From an uncultured Bacteroides sp. (GTDB lineage Bacteria; Bacteroidota; Bacteroidia; Bacteroidales; Bacteroidaceae), in assembly GCA_900555635.1 (NCBI GenBank), contig USLU01000148.1, positions 1 to 6,296 of the forward strand: 6,296 bases of DNA, in the 5' to 3' direction. This document shows positions 1 to 6,192 of this stretch, piece after piece (position 1 is the stretch's first letter; the number at the start of each line of letters is the position of its first letter). The translations under genes were made by a program, and so were the position numbers. The notes below the pieces were generated by a model. The model had not been told where the DNA came from. It saw only the letters and a list, made by a program, of their open reading frames with translations, and did no database searches.

Positions 1-17
1 TACAATTGGGCGCAAAG

Positions 18-1958
18 TTACCATTTATTTATCATATTCTGAACTTCTTCGTTCATTTTTTTAGCGAAATCTTCAAATTTCATGGTTCCCTTGTCACCTT
101 CTCCCTGCTTACGAACAGCGACTTCTCCATTTTCGGCTTCTTTTTCTCCAACAACCAGCATATACGGAATGCGCTTCATCTCGTTATCACGAATTTTACG
201 TCCGATTTTCTCGTTACGCTCATCCACAATAGCACGGATATCATATTTCTTTAAATATTGTTTTACTTCAAGAGCATAATCGTTGAACTTTTCACTAATA
301 GGCAGAATAGCTACTTGTTCCGGCATCAACCACAACGGGAATTTACCTGCAGTATGCTCAATAAGTACAGCCACAAAACGTTCCATAGAACCGAACGGTG
401 CACGGTGAATCATTACAGGACGATGTTTCTGATTATCAGCACCAGTATACTCCAATTGGAAGCGTTCCGGCAAGTTATAGTCAACCTGAATAGTTCCCAA
501 TTGCCAACGGCGACCGATAGCATCTTTCACCATGAAGTCGAGTTTAGGACCATAGAATGCGGCTTCACCATATTCAATCTTAGCTTTCAATCCTTTTTCT
601 TCACAAGCTTCGATGATAGATTGTTCGGCTCTTTCCCAATTCTCATCACTACCGATGTACTTTTCACGATTCACTTTGTCGCGCAATGAAATTTGTGCTT
701 CGAAGTTCGTGAACTCCATAGACTGGAAAACGATAGAGATGATATCCATTACACGAAGGAATTCATCCTTTACCTGATCGGGACGGCAGAAGATATGGGC
801 ATCATCCTGCGTAAAACTGCGCACACGAGTCAATCCATGCAATTCGCCGCTCTGCTCATAACGACATACCGTACCAAACTCAGCCAAACGCAATGGAAGT
901 TCCTTATAAGAGCGCGGCGAGTTCTTGTAAATCATACAATGGTGCGGGCAGTTCATTGGTTTCAAAAAGTACTCCTCTCCTTCTTCCGGTGTCTGAATAG
1001 GCTGGAATGCATCTTTGCCATACTTGGCATAGTGTCCGGAGGTGATATATAGTAACTTATTGCCAATCGGCGGAGTAATAACTTCCTGATAGTCGTAGCG
1101 TGCCTGGATACGGCGCAAGAAATCTTGCAGACGAAGACGCAACGCAGCACCTTTGGGCAACCACATCGGCAATCCTTTACCTACGGTATCAGAAAACATG
1201 AACAAGTCCATTTCTTTACCAATCTTGCGATGGTCACGTTTTTTAGCTTCTTCTAGAAGAACCAGATATTCGTCCAGCATTTTCTTTTTCGGGAAGGTAA
1301 TACCGTAGATGCGAGTCATCATCTTACGATCTTCATGACCGCGCCAATAAGCACCGGCCACAGAAGTCAGTTTGATAGCTTTGATAGGCGCAGTAGTCAT
1401 TAAGTGAGGACCACGGCACAAATCAGTAAACGCACCTTGTGTATAGGTAGTGATATGGCCGTCTTCCAATTCGGAGATCAACTCACACTTATACGTTTCG
1501 CCACGTTCACCAAACATCTTTAAAGCATCGGCTTTTGCAATATCCTGTCTAACAATAGCTTCTTTTTTAGCAACTAATTCAGCCATCTTCTTCTCGATGA
1601 TTGGCAGATCAGCCTCTCTAATAGGTGTTTCTCCCGGATCTACATCATAATAGAAACCGTTTTCAATGGCAGGGCCAATACCAAACTGAATGCCCGGATA
1701 AAGCTCTTGCAAAGCTTCGGCAAGCAAGTGTGCACTAGAATGCCAAAAAGCATGTTTGCCTTGCTCATCTTCCCATTTATAGAGAACAACTTCAGCGTCT
1801 TCTTTAATAGGACGCCCCAAATCATAAATTTCTCCGTTCACGCCACAAGCCAATACATCCTGTGCCAATCGTGAACTGATGCTTTCTGCAATTTGCAGCC
1901 CGGTTACTCCTTCGTTGTATTCACGAACGGAGCCGTCTGGAAATGTTATCTTTATCAT
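18..1958 (-). CDS. thrS: Threonyl-tRNA synthetase (class II), complete
   Basis: Cytosolic enzyme that activates threonine with ATP, charges tRNA-Thr and hydrolyses mischarged Ser-tRNA-Thr. At 646 residues it has the usual bacterial length and full domain order. A TGS domain covers about residues 1-62. The editing domain (about 65-230) keeps all four expected residues: H73 and H77 (HSSAH) and C181 and H185 (CRGPH). The catalytic core spans about 245-540, with zinc ligands C337 (MNCPHH), H388 (DDAHIFC) and H518 (IHRAPFG), motif 2 arginine R366 (CRYEQSGELHGL) and motif 3 arginine R527 (GSMERF). The anticodon-binding domain runs from about 545 to the end. The ATG start is chosen because the TGS domain begins at once (MIKITFPDGS). 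No Shine-Dalgarno precedes it. A Bacteroides-type promoter lies about 30 nt upstream, and the TPR gene ends 78 bp upstream. Nothing essential is missing, so a functional, editing-competent enzyme is expected. In many bacteria infC follows thrS, but the window ends before that can be seen. Confidence 0.98.
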   Translation of the reverse strand: MIKITFPDGSVREYNEGVTGLQIAESISSRLAQDVLACGVNGEIYDLGRPIKEDAEVVLYKWEDEQGKHAFWHSSAHLLAEALQELYPGIQFGIGPAIENGFYYDVDPGETPIREADLPIIEKKMAELVAKKEAIVRQDIAKADALKMFGERGETYKCELISELEDGHITTYTQGAFTDLCRGPHLMTTAPIKAIKLTSVAGAYWRGHEDRKMMTRIYGITFPKKKMLDEYLVLLEEAKKRDHRKIGKEMDLFMFSDTVGKGLPMWLPKGAALRLRLQDFLRRIQARYDYQEVITPPIGNKLLYITSGHYAKYGKDAFQPIQTPEEGEEYFLKPMNCPHHCMIYKNSPRSYKELPLRLAEFGTVCRYEQSGELHGLTRVRSFTQDDAHIFCRPDQVKDEFLRVMDIISIVFQSMEFTNFEAQISLRDKVNREKYIGSDENWERAEQSIIEACEEKGLKAKIEYGEAAFYGPKLDFMVKDAIGRRWQLGTIQVDYNLPERFQLEYTGADNQKHRPVMIHRAPFGSMERFVAVLIEHTAGKFPLWLMPEQVAILPISEKFNDYALEVKQYLKKYDIRAIVDERNEKIGRKIRDNEMKRIPYMLVVGEKEAENGEVAVRKQGEGDKGTMKFEDFAKKMNEEVQNMINKW

Positions 1959-1988
1959 AATGTTATTTATAGTTCAAATTTCAGAACG

Positions 1989-2019
1989 CAAAAATAACTA
2001 ATTCTTTTTGATAATCTAA
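1989..2019 (-). promoter_or_regulatory. Putative Bacteroides-type promoter of thrS
   Basis: On the minus strand TATTTTTG (1989-1996) fits the Bacteroides -7 consensus TAnnTTTG exactly. TTAG (2016-2019), 19 bp upstream, matches the -33 element TTTG at three of four positions with the usual spacing. The box ends 30 nt before the thrS ATG. The region is very AT-rich, so chance matches are likely. The spacing to the -33 element and to the gene is the main support. It would allow thrS to be transcribed apart from the TPR gene. Confidence 0.5.
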
Positions 2020-2036
2020 TTTTTAGCAAAAAAATG

Positions 2037-4082
2037 TTATTCTCGCACATCTGTAAATCTCTTTATAATATTGTAGGCCGAAACGATACCTAATTCACCC
2101 GCCTTACTCAAATCAGAGATACCCTGTTTATTGTTTCCTAAGAAGATATGTGTCAATCCGCGGTTATAATAAGCTTCGGCAAGATCCGGGTTCAGCTCTA
2201 TAGCCTTATCGTAATCAACTAAGGCGGCACGATAATCTTTTAACATGGATAACACATTCCCCCGATTATAGTAAGCATAAACAAAATCGGGCGCCAATTG
2301 GATGACATGATCCAAATCACTTTTCACAATTTCATAATCTACGGCAGTAACTTCCGGTTTCTTATTCTCTGTTACCGTAGTAGATGCGGTTCCATCATTG
2401 ATAGTAGCTTCGGCTTTCTTATATTCCAACTGTTTGCACCGTACTAGGGCACGCATAAAGTATGCCGGAAAGAAGCTACCGTCCAATAAGATACTTTGTG
2501 TGAAGTCATCTATAGAGCTTGCAAAGTCCTGAACGAGATAGAAGTCCAATCCACGCATAAAGCGTTTTTTAGCATCTTTGTCGTCAGCAACAATATCCGA
2601 AGTATGGGCATCTACTAAAGCGAAGTGGAAACGAACTTGCTCTTCTGTTAAGGGCGCCTCCATATTGGTAATACGCAATGGCTTCGGGAAAAGTTTCTCG
2701 TGGTTCAATCCTTCAATAAATTTATGATAATGAACCATACGTTTTACATCGCTCAATTTCTCATAATATGTCAAGGCATACATCGGTTCAAGCTTAATGG
2801 TTACGTTCCTATCCTGAACGCGTCCACGATAATCGCTCTTATAGCGTTGTTCTGCATCCGAATCATCTGCGATCACGATCTTACGATAGTTCTCCATATT
2901 CTTATCAGACTTCTTACGGGTCTTTCCACTATCTTCACCGGAATTTTCAGAAGAGTTGTCAGCTGCATCCTTATTATTAGCAGATAAAACGCCATTGCGT
3001 TTGTCAATCTGCATTTTCATGATTTTGAATTCGTCCTGCTCTGCCCCCTTACGATCACCAATCTTTTTACGAGCTTCCGCACGATGATAATAGCCTGCCA
3101 TAAAGTTTGGATATGCATCTATTACCTTAGTGTAGTCACTGATTGCACCCCGGTAATCACCTGTTTGAGCGCGCAAGGTACCACGGTTAAAAGTTGCCAT
3201 CATGTTATCCGGCTCTATCTTCAGCACAAAGTCGAAATCTTCTATTGCACGGTTATCATCCCCTACCTGAGCACGCAAAAGACCACGGTTATAATGACCG
3301 AGGAAATTGTTCGGATCAATATCCAGTGCCAAATCATAATCACTCATGGCACCTCTCAAATTGTTCTGGTGAAAACGTACCAATGCACGGTTGATATAGT
3401 TACCGGCATTTTTTGCACTTAAGTGAATAGACTGATCCAAATCAGCTTCGGCTTCTTTGTATTTTCCTTGCTGAATGCGCACAATAGCTCTGGCTCCCCA
3501 ACCATCGGGATCATAACGATCCATATCGATGGCTTTATCAAAATCATTTAAAGCCTGTATCGTGTCATTTTGTTTCAAAGACACTTCACCACGCATCAGA
3601 TAAGCACGGGTATATCTTGGAGCAATCGTCAAGAGCTTGCCTAAATCTTCTTTAGCAGTTTCATAATCTTCTTTCTGGATATGGCAGAGGGTCAGATTAT
3701 GCCATAATACAACATTCTCCGGATCATACTTGAGAGCTGCTTTATAGTCTTCAATAGCACCATCAAACTTGTTCTGCCTAATACGCGCCAACCCACGGAT
3801 TTGGTAGGCACCTACTACAAATGGATTTCTTTGGATGGCAGCATCACAATCTGCTTCTGCTCCCTGGAAATCATCCAAATTAATTTTAGCCAGTCCACGA
3901 AAAAAGTAAGGCTCAAATAAATAGGGCTTCGCATTAATTACTTGATTAAAATATTGAATAGAAAGTACGTAATCCTCAAAGTACAATGCGTTCCGGGCAA
4001 TAGTCATCACCCGTTCCGTATTGATTTGCGCATATAACAATGTAGGCAACAGCATTAAAGCTATTAATATCTTTTTAATCAT
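2037..4082 (-). CDS. Exported tetratricopeptide-repeat protein, function unknown
   Basis: A 681-residue protein with a cleavable-looking signal peptide: basic MIKK, hydrophobic to about residue 17, likely cut near LLYAQ at 18-19. It should therefore act in the periplasm or envelope. Nine repeats follow at exact 34-residue spacing: repeat-ending positions are P53, P87, P121, P155, R189, A223, P257, P291 and P325. A tenth repeat reaches about 359. A hydrophilic Asn/Ser/Asp/Lys-rich linker (about 360-425) and a segment without clear repeats (about 426-505) come next. Four more repeats end near G535, P598, P632 and I666. The second of these is split by about 29 extra residues (about 559-587). Recurrent YYNRG-like motifs mark many first helices. 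TPR arrays are protein-binding scaffolds; no catalytic motif is visible, so the partner and role cannot be named. The gene sits between def and thrS, 115 bp after def and 78 bp before thrS, and has a candidate promoter with an inverted repeat. Confidence 0.93.
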   Translation of the reverse strand: MIKKILIALMLLPTLLYAQINTERVMTIARNALYFEDYVLSIQYFNQVINAKPYLFEPYFFRGLAKINLDDFQGAEADCDAAIQRNPFVVGAYQIRGLARIRQNKFDGAIEDYKAALKYDPENVVLWHNLTLCHIQKEDYETAKEDLGKLLTIAPRYTRAYLMRGEVSLKQNDTIQALNDFDKAIDMDRYDPDGWGARAIVRIQQGKYKEAEADLDQSIHLSAKNAGNYINRALVRFHQNNLRGAMSDYDLALDIDPNNFLGHYNRGLLRAQVGDDNRAIEDFDFVLKIEPDNMMATFNRGTLRAQTGDYRGAISDYTKVIDAYPNFMAGYYHRAEARKKIGDRKGAEQDEFKIMKMQIDKRNGVLSANNKDAADNSSENSGEDSGKTRKKSDKNMENYRKIVIADDSDAEQRYKSDYRGRVQDRNVTIKLEPMYALTYYEKLSDVKRMVHYHKFIEGLNHEKLFPKPLRITNMEAPLTEEQVRFHFALVDAHTSDIVADDKDAKKRFMRGLDFYLVQDFASSIDDFTQSILLDGSFFPAYFMRALVRCKQLEYKKAEATINDGTASTTVTENKKPEVTAVDYEIVKSDLDHVIQLAPDFVYAYYNRGNVLSMLKDYRAALVDYDKAIELNPDLAEAYYNRGLTHIFLGNNKQGISDLSKAGELGIVSAYNIIKRFTDVRE

Positions 4083-4100
4083 CTTGTTTTATAAATGCTT

Positions 4101-4133
4101 GTAAACGAAACAAAAGTAACGTTTTTCGTTTAC
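4101..4133. repeat. Perfect 10-bp inverted repeat around the TPR-gene promoter
   Basis: The arms GTAAACGAAA (4101-4110) and TTTCGTTTAC (4124-4133) are exact reverse complements separated by 13 bp. The candidate -7 box TACTTTTG (4111-4118, minus strand) lies in the spacer. No U-tract follows on either strand and the arms are AT-rich, so an intrinsic terminator for def is unlikely. An operator for a dimeric regulator is possible, as is a weak RNA hairpin in read-through transcripts. The repeat is directly visible; its function is inferred. Confidence 0.6.
4111..4118 (-). promoter_or_regulatory. Putative -7 box for the TPR gene
   Basis: Minus-strand TACTTTTG fits TAnnTTTG exactly and ends 28 nt before the ATG at 4082, close to the spacing seen for thrS. 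The -33 position (19-bp spacer) holds CCTG, only two of four matches to TTTG. No Shine-Dalgarno precedes the start, and the leader is A-rich (AAAACAAG just before ATG), as is common in Bacteroidota. Confidence 0.45.
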
Positions 4134-4197
4134 TTGTCAGGATTAACGGAATACTTTTTATATTTTTTGAGCCTTTTATACCTTATTATATGGTTTA

Positions 4198-4755
4198 CTA
4201 TTTCTTTATAGTCTTTACTTTATAAGTACAGTGTGCTTTACCATTCAACAAGGCATTTAATTTACCTTTAATCATCTGTTTACGTAAAGGAGATAAATGG
4301 TCTATGAACATCTTTCCATCCAAGTGATCGAATTCATGTTGCATCACACGCGCCAAATAACCTTCTACAACTTCATCATGCTCTTCCAGGTTCTCGTCTA
4401 GATATTTCACACGTATCTTATCACCACGTTTTACTGATTCATGAATACCGGGAAGACTCAAGCAGCCCTCCTCCATGGATACTTGTTCGCCTGCTACATC
4501 AAGGATATGGGCATTAATATACGCTTTGCGGAAACCTTTATACTCAGGCAAGTCGTCCGACAAAACATCCAGATTAATGGCTACCACACGGATAGGCAAA
4601 CCTATTTGTGGAGCGGCAAGCCCTACACCTTCGGCATTCTCCATGGTTTCGAACATATTATCAATCAGTTCTTTCAAATTCGGATAATCCGGAGTAATAT
4701 CCTCCGCCACTTTTCTTAATACGGGCTGACCGTACACATAAATGGGTAAAATCAT
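4198..4755 (-). CDS. def: Peptide deformylase
   Basis: Metalloenzyme that removes the formyl group from the N-terminal formyl-methionine of nascent proteins, acting at the ribosome exit. At 185 residues it has the usual length. All three family motifs are intact: motif 1 GVGLAAPQ (43-50), motif 2 EGCLS (96-100) with metal ligand C98, and motif 3 HEFDH (140-144) with ligands H140 and H144 and catalytic E141. The EGCLS form and the short basic C-terminal tail (ending KVKTIKK) fit bacterial type 1 enzymes. The ATG gives MILPIYVYGQPVLRK, the expected family N-terminus. It lies 22 bp after ruvX and is probably co-transcribed with it; a tandem repeat fills that junction. The stop is TAG. No hairpin terminator is visible in the 115 bp after it. 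Confidence 0.98.
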   Translation of the reverse strand: MILPIYVYGQPVLRKVAEDITPDYPNLKELIDNMFETMENAEGVGLAAPQIGLPIRVVAINLDVLSDDLPEYKGFRKAYINAHILDVAGEQVSMEEGCLSLPGIHESVKRGDKIRVKYLDENLEEHDEVVEGYLARVMQHEFDHLDGKMFIDHLSPLRKQMIKGKLNALLNGKAHCTYKVKTIKK

Positions 4756-4761
4756 TTCTTT

Positions 4762-4789
4762 AATTACAAGTTACTAATTACAAATTACT
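4762..4789. repeat. Tandem 14-bp near-identical repeat at the ruvX/def junction
   Basis: Two adjacent copies, AATTACAAGTTACT (4762-4775) and AATTACAAATTACT (4776-4789), match at 13 of 14 positions. The second copy covers the last codons and stop of ruvX; the first lies in the 22-bp spacer before def. From memory, similar AGTAATTTGTAATT strings recur in Bacteroides intergenic regions, but this was not verified here. It may be a dispersed short repeat or local slippage. Confidence 0.7.
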
Positions 4790-5203
4790 AAAACGTTTAT
4801 TCTCTAAATAAGTTTGCAGAATAATAGTTGCACTGATTTCATCTACCAATGCTTTGTTTTGCCTATCCTTCTTTTTCAGTCCGGCTTCCAGCATTGTCCG
4901 ATGAGCTAAAACAGACGTAAAGCGTTCGTCTACGTATTCTATCGGAATATCAGGCAATTTCTTCTTTAAAGAACGAACAAAAGGCTCTATGTTCTTCATG
5001 TTTTCTGAAACCTCATTATTCATTTGTTTAGGAAGGCCAACCAAAATACGTTCTACCGGTTCCTTTGCTACATAATCAAGGATAAAGGTCAATAACTGAT
5101 GTGTAGGCACAGTTGTCAGACCATTAGCAATCATCTGTAATGTATCGCTAACAGCTATACCCGTACGTTTACGACCGTAATCAACAGCTACTATTCTACT
5201 CAT
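4778..5203 (-). CDS. ruvX: RuvX/YqgF-family pre-16S rRNA nuclease
   Basis: Small RNase H-fold protein (141 residues, normal length) implicated in maturation of the 16S rRNA 5' end; it is often annotated as a putative Holliday junction resolvase. Family motifs appear in order: VDYGRKRTGIAVSD (7-20) with the first acidic residue D8, ILVGLP (53-58), YVDERFTS (90-97) with the D92/E93 pair, and ALVDEISATIILQTYL (118-133) with D121. The acidic active-site set is therefore complete. The ATG start places MSRIVAVDYG at the family's usual N-terminus. It opens a likely ruvX-def unit, and a hairpin terminator upstream separates it from the YjbH-domain gene. The last residues (SNL) and stop lie inside a 14-bp tandem repeat, so the extreme C-terminus may vary between strains. 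Confidence 0.95.
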   Translation of the reverse strand: MSRIVAVDYGRKRTGIAVSDTLQMIANGLTTVPTHQLLTFILDYVAKEPVERILVGLPKQMNNEVSENMKNIEPFVRSLKKKLPDIPIEYVDERFTSVLAHRTMLEAGLKKKDRQNKALVDEISATIILQTYLENKRFSNL

Positions 5204-5250
5204 ATTAGGCTACAAAATTACTATTAAAATTTGAATTCCTTCGTCTATTT

Positions 5251-5258
5251 CAAACTTA
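5251..5258 (-). promoter_or_regulatory. Putative -7 box for ruvX-def
   Basis: Minus-strand TAAGTTTG matches TAnnTTTG exactly, just beyond the terminator of the preceding gene and 47 nt before the ruvX ATG. No good -33 TTTG lies 19-21 bp upstream; that position falls in the terminator loop. A second perfect match, TAATTTTG (5213-5220), lies only 9 nt before the ATG and would give an almost leaderless transcript, so the upstream box is preferred. The evidence is weak because the spacer is AT-rich. Confidence 0.35.
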
Positions 5259-5265
5259 TAATGCA

Positions 5266-5300
5266 GAAAAGGGTGTCTGACTAAGCCAAACACCCTTTTC
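5266..5300 (-). terminator. Intrinsic terminator after the YjbH-domain gene
   Basis: An 11-bp perfect stem (5266-5276 with 5290-5300; core GGGTGT/ACACCC flanked by A/T pairs) with a 13-nt loop begins 17 nt after the stop at 5317. On the minus strand the 3' arm ends CCCTTTTC, giving a short T-run. It should end the YjbH-domain transcript and insulate ruvX. The flanking A-run and T-run could also let it work on the plus strand, but no plus-strand gene is seen. Confidence 0.8.
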
Positions 5301-5316
5301 AATACTTCTCGTTTTA

Positions 5317-6069
5317 TTACTTCAAATGGATCTTGTATGTCAATCCTCCACTAAAATACTGCATCTTCTGCATTTCAACTTGTATATGCAAATTCTTAAA
5401 CAGCAGATATGTAGCACCTAATGCAAAATCTTTTGAATCATATTCTGCAATAAGCCTTAATTGCGGATGAAAAGACGGATTGTAAGTGACACCTGCCGCA
5501 AAGCCATTCAGTTTGTACTCTTTACGGGTATTATAAAGATAAGAGAGATGAACGCCTATTTCTTCTTTGCTCGTTATAGCAATATGCTTGGTAGCGGCAA
5601 TATAGAAACGGCTGTAATATCCATTACCCTCAGTAGAGGCAACCTGCCCATCTCCTGAAGAAGTAAACGGATCGGAGGTTCCAACAACAACAGCCGGCAT
5701 ATATTTCCAGAATTGTCCTTCTTTCAATGCCCTTAATCGCAATGAAAAATAACGGTCCTGATTTGTAAATCCGGTGTAACCATAAGGACCAAGCCCCAAA
5801 GCTTCCGCCTTGAAAAGAGTACAAGTATAAGCAACTTCCATCCAAGGGAATATGGTTACATTAAGAAAATAATTGTAAGTATGGTAATACCATGTGGGTG
5901 GAGTCAACTCCTTATTCAAGAAATTACCGCCAATCATAACCGTCTTGTCACGTTGCATTTCAGCAGAAGGCGCATGCAACAAGCCAGTCGTACCATAAGT
6001 CAATTGAGCGGAAATAGAAACGGACAGGCAGGAAATCAAAACAAAAAAGAACAACTTAAGTTTCATCAT
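5317..6069 (-). CDS. Exported YjbH-domain protein (short form)
   Basis: A 250-residue exported protein resembling the N-terminal part of the YjbH family, outer-membrane proteins that in enterobacteria are tied to exopolysaccharide secretion. Family-like features are YGTTGLLHAPSAEM after the signal peptide, the FPWMEVAYT strand near residue 75, DRYFSLRLRALKE near 105, PAVVVGTSDPF near 125, and alternating amphipathic strands through RLIAEYDSKDFALGATY to the end. These suggest a beta-rich envelope protein. E. coli YjbH is roughly 700 residues, so this is a short version. Neither end looks truncated, since a signal peptide and a terminator bracket it. The signal peptide likely ends near SISAQ (about 18-22); an internal LISC resembles a lipobox, so lipidation cannot be excluded. 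The start is GTG-ATG-ATG; I chose the first ATG (6069), but GTG at 6072 or ATG at 6066 are equally compatible. No yjbEFG-like partners adjoin it, so its role is unknown. Confidence 0.85.
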   Translation of the reverse strand: MMKLKLFFFVLISCLSVSISAQLTYGTTGLLHAPSAEMQRDKTVMIGGNFLNKELTPPTWYYHTYNYFLNVTIFPWMEVAYTCTLFKAEALGLGPYGYTGFTNQDRYFSLRLRALKEGQFWKYMPAVVVGTSDPFTSSGDGQVASTEGNGYYSRFYIAATKHIAITSKEEIGVHLSYLYNTRKEYKLNGFAAGVTYNPSFHPQLRLIAEYDSKDFALGATYLLFKNLHIQVEMQKMQYFSGGLTYKIHLK

Positions 6070-6098
6070 CACTTATAGTTTCAGTCACTATTGAAGAA

Positions 6099-6106
6099 CA
6101 AGATTA
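6099..6106 (-). promoter_or_regulatory. Putative -7 box for the YjbH-domain gene
   Basis: Minus-strand TAATCTTG matches TAnnTTTG at all fixed positions but one, and ends 29 nt before the chosen ATG. That is nearly the same spacing as the putative boxes of thrS (30) and the TPR gene (28). No convincing -33 element is present. A promoter is expected here because a strong terminator lies just upstream. Confidence 0.35.
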
Positions 6107-6130
6107 TTTTATGCAGATAGAAAATTCACT

Positions 6131-6160
6131 AAAAAAGGCGCCTGAAATTCAGACGCCTTC
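6131..6160 (-). terminator. Intrinsic terminator of the OmpA-like gene
   Basis: A 12-bp stem (6135-6146 with 6148-6159; core AAGGCG/CGCCTT, one G-T wobble), with the innermost pairs probably open to form the loop. On the minus strand it ends GCGCCTTTTTTAG, a run of six T. It begins 33 bp after the stop of the OmpA-like gene. On the plus strand it is followed by CTTTTT, so it could act in both directions, although no plus-strand gene converges here. Confidence 0.88.
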
Positions 6161-6192
6161 TTTTTAGAGTCTTTTCTCCACAGAAGTGGATA

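Noticed and set aside
6..1052. Three successive plus-strand open frames (6-254, 258-689, 693-1052) opposite thrS
   Set aside because: They lie in one frame wholly antisense to a well-conserved synthetase, are broken by stops, and show no recognisable protein features; they are shadows of thrS codon use.
1959..2036. Possible T-box or other leader regulating thrS
   Set aside because: The spacer is only 78 bp and AT-rich with no T-box sequence or stable GC-containing hairpin, and T-boxes are not typical of Bacteroidota.
2700..3422. Plus-strand open frames opposite the TPR gene
   Set aside because: Entirely antisense to a clear repeat protein; their translations are Ile/Cys/His-rich in the way expected from reading TPR codons backwards.
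2037..4082. Frameshift or gene fusion as the source of the two TPR arrays
   Set aside because: The frame is continuous, register is kept at 34 residues on both sides, and there is no shift in composition marking a junction, so a single native gene is simpler.
4134..4197. Possible terminator after def
   Set aside because: The stretch is A/T-rich but has no stable stem followed by a T-run; the nearby inverted repeat lacks a U-tract on either strand.
4441..4719. Plus-strand open frames opposite def
   Set aside because: Fully inside an intact peptide deformylase gene with all catalytic motifs; no independent support.
4778..5203. ruvX as a true Holliday junction resolvase
   Set aside because: The family name is historical; the best-supported role for RuvX/YqgF is 16S rRNA 5'-end processing, and no ruvA, ruvB or ruvC is nearby.
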